Assembly: GCA_037783545.1 (NCBI GenBank)
Contig: JBBELK010000936.1
Coordinates: 62,001 to 126,000 of the forward strand
Direction of reading: 5' to 3'
DNA from: Henricia sp. BOLD:AAB3569
Taxonomy: Eukaryota; Echinodermata; Asteroidea; Spinulosida; Echinasteridae
Length of the DNA: 64,000 nt
In this document: piece by piece, positions 46,455 through 58,294 of the stretch
How the letters are laid out: every line of letters starts with the position of its first letter
Numbering within the stretch: position 1 is the stretch's first letter
The notes under the pieces: model-generated
What the model saw: the letters and a program-made list of their open reading frames with translations, nothing else
Databases searched by the model: none
Told to the model about the DNA's origin: nothing
Program-made: the position numbers and the translations under genes

Positions 46455-46881
46455 GGGTAATTCCCAAAATTGGGGGTCCAAAACGTTTGGTGTCCCAGTT
46501 ATGTACGACACGCTCAGCTTCAAAAATCGCCACTCATGATCACAAATTCTCAGTAATACACTGTGGTCTATGATTATATAGGGGACAGCATCATTTTCTT
46601 GAATATTTTATCATCTGATTACTGACAAATATTCGAAACAAATGGTTCATAATTTGTTCCATGATATTAAAGAGGAATTTGGTGTCCCGGGTTACATACG
46701 CCAGTGAAAAAAAGCTGAGTTTGCATTAACCTTGGTGCCTTATCCATACACAAACATTAAATTTAAGTGGCGTTTAAAAATAAACATTTTCTGCTGGGAA
46801 ACCACTTTCACTCACTAAAAACACTTGGAAAATCTTTAAAAGCATGTCACACTTTTGGACCCCTAATTTTGGGAATTACCC
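46455..46881. mobile_element. MITE with ~29-bp inverted ends, ACAT duplication
   Basis: Ends GGGTAATTCCCAAAATTGGG(GGTCCAAAA) and, inverted, GGGTAATTCCCAAAATTAGG(GGTCCAAAA) differ at one position. ACAT flanks both sides (46451-46454 and 46882-46885). 427 bp, non-coding. Confidence 0.8.
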
Positions 46882-47216
46882 ACATACTTCAATGGCCAAG
46901 GAACGAGGTTACAGAGTAGTTTCAAATTGTCATCGAAAACGAGGATCTCGGTACTTTCTTTGGTGATAAAATTTGCAAATGAAAAGACTCGTGACGTAAT
47001 ACAATGGCTCAGCATCTGAAACGAGGCTGTCAGTGCCAATATGAAATTTGTCAATCCGTCAATCGTGTACGCTCTTTGTGCGTGTCTCTGCGACAAAGCG
47101 CGAAGGCGCGCGAAACCATGGCACTTGATTGGACTACATACGCGCCAGTGATTTGCTAATGTGCATGTAGCTCTCGCTCTTTTTTTTTTGTTCGGTTGCT
47201 TCATCTTCTTAGAAAT

Positions 47217-47800
47217 CATCCTCTTGCAACAGTGCCCTTTTAACGCACTCCCTAACTCCTGCGTACAGTGGCCCTGTTGAAAAAGGCCCTATTTGGCGGT
47301 GGGACTAGCGACAGAAATCTTGTCGCCTCTGCTGGACCAACCAGCAGTGCATTGCAGCACGATTGCAGGCATTCAAATGTAACGCGCGCAGATTGTAAAC
47401 ACCGTGCATGCATGTGATACATGTACTCGGTAATGCTGGCCGTTGTCCGCGTCGGCGATTGGCTGCTATTTAAAGCATACTGGGGAATCCGTTCCATTAC
47501 ATTCGTCAGCATGCATCCCTGTTATTAATTTGAAAAACTGCGGAGTAAATAAGGTTCGTCGTTTGAAAGTTTGGTAGGAATGGGACAGTCATAAGGAACG
47601 GAACCCAATACAATTTCTGGAAAGTATAGAAATTGTTTCTTTTCGGCATAACATGACCGAATTGATTAAATTACATCAAAATGACTTGGGCGTGAGTTGG
47701 CTCAAGACAACAGCCGGCTCGCTCCGCATATTTGCGTGTATTTCCTCAGGGTATTGTCACGTCGCTTTGCAGAGTGGAAATTCCCTGATATCTCAGGATG
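47217..47800. mobile_element. Non-autonomous element with 9-bp TSD, copy 2
   Basis: 584 bp, a close copy of 36592-37187. A perfect 9-bp duplication CTTAGAAAT lies at 47208-47216 and 47801-47809, which fixes both boundaries. The internal CGATTGGCTGCTATTTAAAG is identical to copy 1. Confidence 0.88.
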
Positions 47801-47839
47801 CTTAGAAATATGCAGTTTACAAAATATACGCATAATATT

Positions 47840-48240
47840 ATGTCCATGCAATGTCAAGGAAAATGTCTATGTGTCAGAGGTCCCTTTGCACCTCTTGAGT
47901 TGCGCAAAACGTTCAAGGAGGTGTGCAATGACATTATTGGTGATCCAGCAATCTTTTAGAAGCTTTCGGCTGCAGCACGCACTTTGTGCCACCGTATCCA
48001 GCGATGTATCGACATTGGATGACGCCAAGTCGAAAGCGACAAATTTTCAAATCGATTTTTGTATATGGCTTTTAAATCTCACCCTCTCGGACAAAGCTGA
48101 TGCAAGTTGCTCAATACAATTTGTCAGGCCTTGTTTATATGATCTGAAATTTTGGTTTAAATCCATTGGGAAAAAAAATACGACAAAGTTATTTAGGATC
48201 AAACGTAGGACATGTTTTTGACACGTAGGCTACACCTAGT
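47840..48240 (+). repeat. Interspersed repeat B, copy 2
   Basis: Related to 3940-4480. Landmarks GAGGTCCCTTTGCACCTCTT, TAGAAGCTTTCGGCTG, GATGTATCGACATTGG, CTTTTAAATCTCACCCTC and CAATTTGTCAGGCCTTGTTT lie in one orientation here. Confidence 0.7.
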
Positions 48241-48950
48241 ACCAAACTCACGTGATGCACTGCTCTTGTCAATTTACGTTTTTCAGAGAGAAAAGGCGTT
48301 AAAATAAACCAAATTCAATGCAATACACCTTGCCCAGGTGTAACGATGCCCCGTGTCGCGATGTCTATCCCCGATATATTATCTTTTCGCCGGTCGCCGG
48401 CCGCCGGCCAACGCCGCCGGCCAAACGTTTCTGTTGTTCGGCTCAAAGCTCCATTGCCTACTTATCGAGTGGATTATTCCCTGCCAAGGGTATATTAAGA
48501 AGCTTATTGTGGAACGATTAGGCACCACCTTAAGTATATTCGATCGGTTTTCAAGCCGTGGCTATACGCCATACAAGCGCTCCACCCAGCACCACGTACA
48601 CGGAGTATATGGTTTCACGGAATTGATTTAGTGTTGGCGCAATGCCGATTATTCGAGTCTGTAGTTTGTTTCGGGCAATCGAGTATATTGGCACCAATTG
48701 ATCGTGTACGTCTCGCCATTTTTCGGCTATTTCTGATATGTGAAGTCTGGGTACTAACCATTGACGCGTCTAGTGCACCGACCTATATGCAATGGACTGG
48801 TTGTCGACTCCCCGCCACAGTCCGCCATCTTACGACAGGCAAGACAATGCCTTGCCTATAACTAGTACCTATCGTCATTTGAATATTATGCACATAGAGC
48901 CTCGTTCTGAATGCAACAGTGCAATGGGCCCATATTACTTTCAGTTTAGT
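48241..48950. other. Gene-free stretch with a CCGGCC cluster
   Basis: 48390-48425 is a GC-rich run of overlapping CGCCGGCC motifs in otherwise AT-rich DNA. An ORF over it (48353-48631) matches nothing I know. Confidence 0.4.
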
Positions 48951-48955
48951 AAATT

Positions 48956-49560
48956 TAAAGAAATTACAGGATTGGAAAACTGTTACAAACAACGTTATCT
49001 CCATGTGTGATTGAGGATATGTTTGATAAAAACCAACCTGTGTATGTAAGTCAGCTCAGTATCAGTATGTTCCCAGAAAACAATGAAAACCGTGTTCATG
49101 CTTTCAAGAAAATGTGCGAAGCCATCGTCCTATTTCGGCTGGTTCACTAGCTACACTGCATTGAAAACGTAGCCACGGTAGTCAGGGCCCTATTTTCGTT
49201 CATATGAGGGCGCCCTTGTAAAAACGTGTGTGCACGAGCATTTATATAAATTCGTCTTTAATTATCGTTTTAAATGGTTGATTAAAAATTTGGGACACTG
49301 CAAAGTTCGTCAAATTGAAAGCCCCAGTGCATCATTTGCAGTTACCAAAATGTTACTTCATGAGTTGACAAGAAAAAAAGTGTTGATAGCAATGGAAACA
49401 AACACCATGTGATTTTGTCATGTGTAAAATGGTGATGGGAAAATTGTTAATTGAAGGTGCTTTTTTTTTTTTTTTTAAGTGTAACAACATTAACTGTTCA
49501 TCTATTTCTAAAGATGACAGTAAAAGCCTCTTTCAGGTTTATAAATATTTGATGCTCACC
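48956..49560. mobile_element. MITE A copies
   Basis: TTAA at 48952-48955, then AGAAATTACAGGATTGGAAA, CGTTATCTCCATGTGTGATT and AAAAACCAACCTGTG (one end), followed from about 49312 by GTGCATCATTTGCAGTTACC and AAACAAACACCATGTGATTT (the other end). Two partial copies or one rearranged copy. Confidence 0.55.
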
Positions 49561-49574
49561 ACCTTGTAATTTAG

Positions 49575-49975
49575 GAGACGCGTGCACTGGTGGTCTAGTG
49601 GATTTTCTGGTGATAGGTCCGTGGTTCGAAGCCTAGACACTGCTATCGCGTTGTGTCCATAGACAAGACACTTTACTTCACATTGTCTATCTCCACCCAC
49701 ACTATGAACATCTAACAATGGAAATTGGGCACACACCATTGTTACTAACAATGGGGTTACAATGAACATGTACATGTTTTTGCTCATAGTGCCAGTTGTA
49801 TAAATGGGTACCGGAAAATATTGGTTGGGAAATCCAACCAACTGCTGGGGGACTGGCATCCCATCCAGGGGGGGTAACAATGCTCCTAGTCACTCCATGC
49901 CATGGAAACCGGGGATGAGTACCAGCCGTATGAGCCAGCTTGGCTCGTGAACCGACTTCACTTTACATATACCTG
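49575..49975 (+). mobile_element. Long tRNA-derived SINE, family 4
   Basis: A box TGGTGGTCTAGTGGATTTTC (49588) and B box GTGGTTCGAAGCC (49621-49633), followed by a ~340-bp body with AGACAAGACACTTTACTTCA and a 3' part AGCCAGCTTGGCTCGTGAAC, CGACTTCACTTTACA. About 400 bp. Confidence 0.78.
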
Positions 49976-50157
49976 ATTATTTAATGACTTTAAAAAGACG
50001 CGTCCCTTGCGTGATCCACGCCGTTTGCTAATTAGCTTAATTACGAAGTTCTTAAGCACATAAGAACTTTAAGTTAAAGTGGTGGAACCGTTTGCGTAAC
50101 ACTTTTGAAATGGCGTCATTTAATTCCACAGTTGGCACAGTTCACTTTATAGTGTTA

Positions 50158-51716
50158 CAATAGACCTATGACATAATGACGTAACGCAATGTTTACCGCG
50201 GTGCATTATGGGTGAAAAGTGGGACGAAATCTCTTTACTCTAGTTTGCGTGCGTTGTATGCATAGCGCCTAGCGTATTATAGTCTAGTCAATTTACGATT
50301 TGACCTAGAACTAATTGCAATAAAAATCATTCTAAAATGAATCTATGCCGCAACATTCAAATAAACAACATATTAAAAATCTAATTGTTTCTTTTGAATG
50401 AGTGGAAAGGTGTTTTTGAAGCAGTTTTTGAAGACAAACATTAAGAATTAAAATTTAGTCTGGTAACGTTCCTCAGTCTGTATGTTTCGTAATAGTGGAT
50501 GCTTAGTAATACGACCACTTGCGAGCAGACGACGACGTCTCAGAAACTAGTCTGGTAACGTACTCCAACCTACATGTTTCGCGATGGTAGGTGCATGGTA
50601 ATCACGACCACTTGCGAGCAGACGGCAGTGTCCAAATCAGGTGCTCGCTTAAGTGGTCGTGATTAGGCCAAACAAAATAATAGTTCTGCTTCCGGTTTCC
50701 CGACCGACCCTATTTTTTGGCTGCGACCCTAATTTTTTTTTTTTTTTATTTTTTAAAAATAAAATATGTTATTTTAATTTCAAAATTTAAGTGTGTCCAA
50801 TAGTTCCGTTGTACTGAGTTAATTGTGCATTGGTGGTATGGGAGAGTTTCCCCGTTTTTGGTTGTGCGAGTAAAGGAACGTTTTTCAGTTCCTTTAGGTT
50901 TAGCAAGAGCTAGCTTTCTGGGCTTCCGTCTGCCCTTCATCAGTTGCGGGTGGATTCAAAATGAATCGGATTACCTCGCATTTGGGTAAATCTTTAGAGC
51001 GATAGAACCAGCTTTTTTTTAAATTTATGTTAGTTAGAGCAGGATTGTTTAGTGTTCAGTGACTGCTCTTTTTTTTATAGTTCTGGTTTGTTGCTGGTAT
51101 TAAAGTTGAGTGGAGTTTCCATTGTTTTACTGTTACCCTTAAGCCTTGACTACACGCAGATGCCTCCATATGATTGTGCACAAAAAAAATTGGCAAAAAA
51201 AAAAATTCCCTACCTACCTACCCTATTTTGAAATGCCATGTAATCGGAAGCAGAATTTTTTTTTTTTGGCCTTACCATGCACCTACCATCGCGAAACATG
51301 TAGGTTGGAGTACGTTACCAGACTAGTTTCTGAGACGTCGTCGTCTGCTCGCAAGTGGTCGTATTACTACGCATCCACTATGACGAAACATACAGACTGA
51401 GGAACGTTACCAGACTCAATTTTATTTATTAATGTTTGTCTTCAAAAACTGCTTCAAAAACACCTTTCCACTCATTAAAAAGAAACAATTAGATTTTTAA
51501 TATGTTGTTTATTTGAATGTTGCGGCATAGATTCATTTTATAATGATTTTTATTGCAATTAGTTCTAGGTCAAATCGTAAATTGACTAGACTATAATACG
51601 CTAGGCGCTATGCATACAACGCACGCAAACTAGAGATGCAGAGATTTCGTCCCACTTTTCACCCATAATGCACCGCGGTAAACATTGCGTGACGTCATTA
51701 CGTTTCAGGTCTATTG
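50158..51716. mobile_element. Giant palindromic (foldback) element, 463-bp arms
   Basis: The left arm 50158-50620 and right arm (50642-50665 plus 51275-51716) are reverse complements at over 90%, with a 21-nt loop at 50621-50641. Outer ends CAATAGACCT / AGGTCTATTG. Each arm carries a ~95-bp direct duplication (GTCTGGTAACGT to GCGAGCAGACG). A Harbinger-like element splits the right arm near the loop. No target duplication found. Confidence 0.85.
50666..51271. mobile_element. PIF/Harbinger-like element nested in the palindrome
   Basis: 606 bp with ends GGCCAAACAAAATAATAGTT(CTGCTTCCG) and, inverted, GGCCAAAAAAAAAAAATTCT(GCTTCCG). A TTA duplication lies at 50663-50665 and 51272-51274. The intact left arm of the host palindrome shows the pre-insertion sequence GTGATTACCATGC, confirming one TTA was duplicated. 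A 64-codon minus-strand ORF (50746-50940) rich in Lys/Arg is unrecognised. Confidence 0.82.
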
Positions 51717-52050
51717 CATGGCGCGTACATGGACAAAACGCTTGACAAAACGCTTGCCAAAACAATATGACTGCCGTGCAAAGGTCTGTAGCCTATACGA
51801 TAGACTTGTGACTGGATTTTAAAGATACAGTCTGCAGTTTACCCTTGAAATGAGCTGGTTGCAGTTGTGCGGTCGATATATTTTCATGGAAATAACTCGC
51901 GACTTATTAAAGTACAAAGGCCGACACTTGTACTTCTGTTCCATTAGTATTAGATGATGTAGTCGTAAATAATTAATCTGCATGAATAATCGAAAAACAA
52001 ACCGTAGAATTTACAAACAGGTGCTGGTGGTATTACGTTGTGGTAGTTAA

Positions 52051-52286
52051 AGCGGGCCTCCCACTGTGCGATATTGCCACGAATTTCCAACGATTAGCTA
52101 CGAAATCGTTTAAATTCGTGGCAAAAATCGCACAGTGGGAGGCCCGCTCTGTGCGATTTTGGCCACGAAATAAGTACGATCAGCTACGATTTGGTACGAT
52201 TGTGTATAGACTATATACACAATCGTACCAAATCGTAGCTACTCGTTGGAAATTCGTGGCAAAAATCGCACAGTGGGAGGCCCGCT
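52051..52286. mobile_element. Foldback MITE E, two fused copies
   Basis: TTAA at 52047-52050, then a 98-bp hairpin (AGCGGGCCTCCCACTGTGCG to CGCACAGTGGGAGGCCCGCT), fused to a second 138-bp palindrome with the same right end and a central GTACGATTGTGTATAGAC inversion. Confidence 0.78.
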
Positions 52287-52319
52287 GTGAAATTTTTGTT
52301 TAAATCCGTTGAAAAATGA

Positions 52320-52470
52320 TAAAGTTATTCAAGATCAAAAGTAGGACATGTTTTGTTTGTTTACACGTAGTACATAGGTTGGTTTTATTACACATATTCT
52401 CAATTACACATAGCACTAACGCCGTTTGTAACAATTTTCTAATCATGTAATATATCGTTAAGGTTGCGCG
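52320..52470. mobile_element. MITE A end fragment
   Basis: GGTTGGTTTTATTACACATA, AACGCCGTTTGTAACAATTT and CTAATCATG match the MITE A end. Confidence 0.5.
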
Positions 52471-52890
52471 CGCGCACCCACATGCTCAATTTCACCTTGA
52501 AAACAACTTTGAATAATGGTTTTCTCTGTTTGCCAAAGGTATGAAGTCTATTATTCAGGTTGAATACACTGAAGCTCTGCTCTGGCGATTTTTGATGTTT
52601 ACAAAACCCGTGCCCTTGCCTTAAATTATGCGAAAACTAAAAAAACAAAAATCTTTACCGAATCGAGTAGTTTGTCGGCATCTCAAGTGGACAACGGACG
52701 CAGAGGTACATCCGCTCACACGCGGTCAGCATTGGACCTGCATGCATAATTTACATTTCCGGCATTGACGAATTACGGTGCGTATATGGCATAGAGGGGA
52801 AAAGGGGGTTCGTGGCGGGAAAGATCGAGCTAGAGCGAACCTGAAGTTTGTTCTTGCATAAAATTTGGAATATATTTGGGTAAAAAATGG
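52471..52890. other. Gene-free stretch
   Basis: No supported feature. Confidence 0.35.
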
Positions 52891-52894
52891 CTTT

Positions 52895-53470
52895 ATAAAG
52901 CCCAAATACATGATTTGCAGTGACCCAAAATGTTACTTAGTGTTGACAAGAAACAAAACACGACTTAAATGTTGATAGCAATTTGTAAAATGGTAGCTTT
53001 TAAATTATAATAAACATTTTCAAGTTACGATGAGCCAAAATGATGGATAGACGATGAATTAAGGCAAGCCAACGTCATTAAAATTGTCGACATCTTAGAG
53101 ACATGTTTTAATCATGCTGCATGTAAAGCAATTTGCAAAGATTAAAGGCCAATATATCACTTGCAATCAACCAAAACTTTACATCATTGGTTTGACAAGA
53201 AAAACATTACTTATGTTGATAACAATGGTATACAAACACCACAATCTATTTCTGTTTAAAATTTTACTCTATGTACGAAATTATAACAACTGAATGTGGT
53301 TTTTAAATAAATATGTGTGGGCACACACATTTTCTTTACCATTCAATTATACATGTAGCACAAAAACATGCAACAGATTTAAAAGGTGTTCAAGATGAAA
53401 CATTGCTGCATCTGAAGAATTGCTGCATGTAGCTGAGATTTATACAGGGTAGTTATAGACCTCTCTTTTG
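52895..53470 (+). mobile_element. MITE A, two overlapping copies
   Basis: ACATGATTTGCAGTGACCCA at 52908 and ATATATCACTTGCAATCAAC at 53150 mark two left ends, followed by TGTGGGCACACACATTTTCT and GCACAAAAACATGCAACAG. Confidence 0.6.
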
Positions 53471-53753
53471 CCACGTCACAGCTCGAGTTTGGTTGGCAAA
53501 AGTATGGAAAACACTCAGGCAAAACCAAAACAATATTTTAAACATTTGTACAAATGTTACAAAAATATTTAAAACAGTGCTCCATCTATTAGGAATAAAC
53601 AAATCAATAACGGGATGCATTTGTCTTTTTAAAGAATTGTCTAACAGTTTTGATTTGGATCACAAATTATTTCAACAAATTGAAAGTTTTTTGTAACTTG
53701 TGGCCGCTCATGCCAACCAGCGCGGTTTGTTTATCAACAAAAGAAAGGTCTAT

Positions 53754-53887
53754 AGGCACAGGCTCGTCAGCAATGCGCGCGCGCCAAATTCGTGCCACGA
53801 AATACGCAGCTCCATATATCAAAGGCATGGAGCTGCGTATTTCGTGGAACGAATTTGGCGCGCGCGCATTGCTGACGAGCTGTGCCT
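53754..53887. mobile_element. Foldback MITE D, copy 2
   Basis: Palindrome of ~134 bp with arms CACAGGCTCGTCAGCAATGC, then CGCGCCAAATTCGTGCCACG. TTAA follows at 53888-53891. Both strands give look-alike ORFs because of the palindrome. Confidence 0.8.
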
Positions 53888-53929
53888 TTAAAGTATAGAA
53901 CAAACTGTTAAAAGGGGCGTTATATACTG

Positions 53930-54220
53930 ACTCGTGATTAGAAGCCCATGTTGCAGTAAATTTCAGCCACATAGTAATACGTTTGAAAACATGAAAAAAT
54001 CCATGCATGGTTTTTGTGTTGAGTTGAATGGTAAAAAGTCTTTTGCAAAAGATTTATTCTTTTAAACCAGCTTCAGTTGTTAATTTCTCACACAAAATAC
54101 CATTTTGGACTGAAATAAAGTAATGTGGTGTTTGGTACTAGTGTTAGTTTAGAAAGGTTTTTCTTGTTAACTTAATAAAAAAATTGGGTCACTGCAAATG
54201 ATGTACTCTACATAACATTC
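53930..54220 (-). mobile_element. MITE A, minus-strand copy
   Basis: Read on the minus strand it begins GTACATCATTTGCAGTGACC and proceeds through the acceptor-like TACCATTCAACTCAACAC to AACCATGCATGG. Confidence 0.62.
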
Positions 54221-55082
54221 ATTATTTAGATATGCCCATTGCCCTTATTCCATGAATCCGTAAAAAAAAAAAAAAAGAGTCAACTTGCAAAATGATATAT
54301 TGAGCATTTAAGGTTCTGTGTTAATCCGGAATAATAAATTAGGTGCCATATGCACTGGGTCATTAACATGCAGTGTTAGCCCGACAGCTTCTGCCGATAT
54401 TTATGCATGCATACACACGTACGGGCCCGGTTTCATTTGTTGCTTGCACTATTCCATACATGCCACGTAATTACAACTGCCCCAAACTCTTCATCTTAAG
54501 TTAAAACGATGCCATCAACCATGTTTCCCTGCTAGAGCTACCGAGACACCGTGATCCGTCTTACAGTCGGCCAAAAACGCTAAGAACACCTAAGCCTGCA
54601 CTCGCGTCTGACCGCGCGCCGATGATAGATTTTGACGGAGCGGGGGTGATAATTTTCCCCTCGCGGTGCTGTCCAACGCACGCCTCCGTAAAAAGCAAAC
54701 AATTAATGACAGCTGCTGCATTATTCTTTTTTTGTTTCTCTCTCTCTCTGCTTTCCCCCCTTCACTTGCTTTCTTGACATTCCTCCATTATATATTAAAT
54801 CCTACAAAATCTCTGCACCGAACATTTTGCACTTTGTCTTGATTATTTGATTTAGACTGCATCCGTACACGATTTCGAATTTTAAAATCAATTTGTCTTG
54901 TTGATGGAAATGGTGTTTGCGAAAGCGAAACACGGGCCATGATCAGACAGTACGATTGATTCGGCTATCTGATTTTGTCGGACTGTTCCGGGTCTAATCT
55001 AAACACCTCCGCCATTTCAATCAAATGGTGTTTATAACAGACAAGTTCACCTCAAACGTAAAGGGGAAGAATTAGGCATAAT
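54221..55082. other. Gene-free stretch
   Basis: 54590-54720 is non-repetitive and GC-richer, without ORF signal, then a short CT run near 54738. No assignable function. Confidence 0.4.
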
Positions 55083-55086
55083 TTAA

Positions 55087-55661
55087 AGGGACCCTTATTT
55101 AGGATTTGTATCAATGAAATCTATGCTTTAAAACCACTCTACTCAGTTAAAGTCATAAAAATTTCTATTTGGAGCTTGCTTTGGGGGTTAAAACAAAGGT
55201 TTTTAGTTTTTATGCTAATGCGAATATGCATATTCATGACCAAGGTCACTATGTCACAAGAGGCAAACACAGGAAATTTCACATTCAACTGTGCACAAAA
55301 GATTCCACTTTTTTCTCAATTTTCCTGAAACTTTTGTAATCCATGGCTGTTTGAGTTTGTTTTACATGTTGCCTGCTGTAAGCCATGACAAAACTGAGGG
55401 CAGAAACTGCAGCAATTTGCCAAAAGTCCAACTTGAAGTCTTATGTTTTTTCTTAACTTTTCCCTTCTGTCTTCCTTATGTGATGCACTAAGAACAGCGC
55501 CCTCTGTCTGTGATTTATTGCAGTGAAATCTTCAAAGTTGAAAAAGGCCACCTTTTATTGATTTTACATCCAAACGAACAATAGTATGTCTTGCTGAACA
55601 AGTAATCCGTCATTATGAAGCAAAGCTTAGGCACAAAGTTGTTTAGCATGTCACAGGCCCT
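55087..55661. mobile_element. TTAA-flanked element, 575 bp
   Basis: TTAA at 55083-55086 and 55662-55665. Ends AGGGACCCT and, inverted, AGGGCCTGTG, so the terminal inversion is short. No coding. Confidence 0.5.
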
Positions 55662-56112
55662 TTAAGCAGCGTGTTGATGTCGACTATAATATGCTGTCCG
55701 TATCTGAACCTTAATTCCCAGTCGCGCCAGAGGTACGGAAATTGTCCGCTGAACAACGTAAAAAAACAACTCTTATAAAGTACCTCGGAGATTCGTTTTT
55801 GATAACATGCCCATTACAAATTGCCGTGCTTTGCATATTGCCAACAGGTATTTCTTTGAAAGTGTAAAGATGCTTGGTTAGGAAATCAAGATTTTCCCCA
55901 CCAATATGGACATGTTTTTGCGGACGTAGACTGACATGATGTTAAACTGTGAGTACATAATTTATTAGATGCAACAATTAAAGGAGCGTGGTTAGATTTA
56001 CTGGAAATGTGATCTAGATCTAACTTAACAATCATATAAAATACATCGCAAAAATAATATTCATAACAAGAAAACAAAAAAAATACAAAATATTAAGGTG
56101 GAAATTGGAGAG
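55662..56112. other. Gene-free stretch
   Basis: No supported feature. Confidence 0.35.
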
Positions 56113-56116
56113 TTAA

Positions 56117-56225
56117 GCAGGCCTCCCACTGTGCGATTTTTGCTACGAATTAGGTACGAATTTTGAAAGGGATGATGACGTCAACCATGCAACGATTGCA
56201 TGGATGACGTCAATATTGATGCCTT
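56117..56225 (+). mobile_element. MITE E, one end only
   Basis: TTAA at 56113-56116, then GCAGGCCTCCCACTGTGCGA and TTTTTGCTACGAATTAGGTA. The far end is missing; GGATGACGTCAA repeats follow. Confidence 0.6.
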
Positions 56226-56439
56226 GTTTCCCCACTCCCATATGCCGTGAAGTATGTAAAAATCTGTTGTGTCCTGACTCAAGTCCGAGTGCCGAACTGC
56301 AAAAGATGGCGACTTACATGAAGCGTTACAGAGTTAGGCAACCCTTTGCAAGTGTTGTCCCTTCCTTTAAGCCTAAATAGTAAGGTGGCTTCAAACATTT
56401 TTTGTTTGAAAGCAGTTTTTCTTCGTTTGTTTTTCCTTT

Positions 56440-56560
56440 TTTGGAACGTGAGGTACAGGTTGGTTTTAATCATTATACGCATCCTTGACAACACATGCAT
56501 GGATATGACGCCGTTTATAACATTTTTCCAACCCTGCAATCTATATTTAACTTACGTGTT
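56440..56560. mobile_element. MITE A end fragment
   Basis: GGTTGGTTTTAATCATTATA, GACGCCGTTTATAACATTTT and CAACCCTGCAATCTATATTT. Confidence 0.5.
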
Positions 56561-58290
56561 ATAACCAAAGGGTACTACAATAATTACATATCCACGTTGA
56601 CGTCGATGTGTTCATGATAATGACACAAACAATATAATACCCACCGGAGTGTAAGTAACATACGGTTTATTGCTACTGAAAGGCGGCGTGCGATAAAGAC
56701 CTGCGTTAGAATAATGCCCATGGGTAGGAACATCGTGTAATGAACTTCTCTGCGTTGTAATTTACAGAACCGCTGGGACATGTGACAATGTGATATAGAC
56801 ACCTTTGGGGCAGAGTTCTTTGTATACCGGGACGGCGAGGAACGATAATCATCGAAGATTGTAAAACCGAGATATATTTGTGAGCCAATCTTAGATTACA
56901 TTCGTTGTTTGTCGGATATACGTGGGTTTTTTTTCCAGTGAAGACTTATCCGGAACATGAGCTCACGTAGGCCTATACGATTCCCAATTGAACAACTGCT
57001 TATTTTACGACGAAACGAAAAGCGATATACATGTAGGCCTATATCCTCTCGTGGAAACAATTTCCAATCCTATAAAACGCAGCCATGCTGGGGCCAATAT
57101 GTTTTGTGCTAAGCACAATGCTGCTATAGCACACACACAAAATGCTTAGCACAGAATTTATTTGCTATACATTACTATATATGCGATGTGTATTTACATA
57201 TATTGTGCTACTGTTTCTAAGAACACAATTTCAATGGCATACATGTTTGATTGGTAACTTATTTTACAGAGCAAACAAATTGTGCTAAGAAAATGTTTGT
57301 GCTTAGCAGCGCCATGAAATTGACCCCTGATTGGAAAGATTCCACAGTATTTCTCAAGCCCCGTCTTTCTAACGAGGCTTGGTAAGCAAACGAAGTCTGG
57401 TGGCACCGTTACAACAAGCAATAGGGCCTACACAAATTATACACTCATGGTGCAACTTCGAACAAGACATGAATTAGCCCGAATGCGGCCGGATATTTGC
57501 ATTACAGCACGCCCTTAGGCCGCCGCCATGTTTTTTTAAACGGCAATTGAGGAATGATATTTCTGGAACCTGCAGGACGATCGTTGCCTCTTGGCCAGAT
57601 GGATGAAGATTTCTGAATAAGGGAACGTGTTTTGGAAAAGGTATGAGTTTCTCTATGTGTAGGTACCCTAATCTCTTTCCTGGGTGAGAGAAAAATCTCG
57701 CTCAAAGTATGTAGCAAATTCGCTACAAAAAAGTCCGGCCGCAGGGTGCGGTTAACCGCTCTGGCCGCCATGTGTGACGGCCAGAGGCGTTCGGGCTAGA
57801 CATGAATCATCCACTATCGAACCCTTCCAAGTTACCAAAAGTGTTTTACAATTATACCTGCATAAATTCCCCATGTACCTCCTAAAAATATACATCCGTT
57901 CCACGTTATCTGCTCCTTTTAATCTTACGGCGATACGCCGATACTGCGGCGCGTGTCTTCACTCAAGCATGATTTCAATTTCTCCACGACCTTCAATATT
58001 ATGATGTTTTTGTTAATAAAGTGCGGGTATTTTTTTCAGATAATTGAAGAACACTGTCTATATACGCGGACCTATATTAACGGTATACAGTGACTTTTTG
58101 TGTGTTCCAGCATGTTGATTGTTATTAGCTGTCAAGTGAGGCACTGCTCGAAGAATATAGATTATATAATTTATGATTAAGTGATTATTTTTAGGGATTA
58201 TGATTAATTAATTTGTATAGTTGCTTGGTATACAAAATAGCAAAATTGATTTCGATGGCAGACATGATAAAGCATTTGTTACTATAAGGT
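56561..58290. other. Gene-free stretch
   Basis: CpG-containing DNA around 57480-57800 has two GCCGCCATG-type YY1-like motifs on the minus strand and a 90-codon ORF, but no recognised protein. Nothing else seen. Confidence 0.35.
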
Positions 58291-58294
58291 GTGT

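Noticed and set aside
53667-54008. Paired look-alike ORFs on both strands
   Set aside because: Produced by the foldback MITE at 53754-53887.
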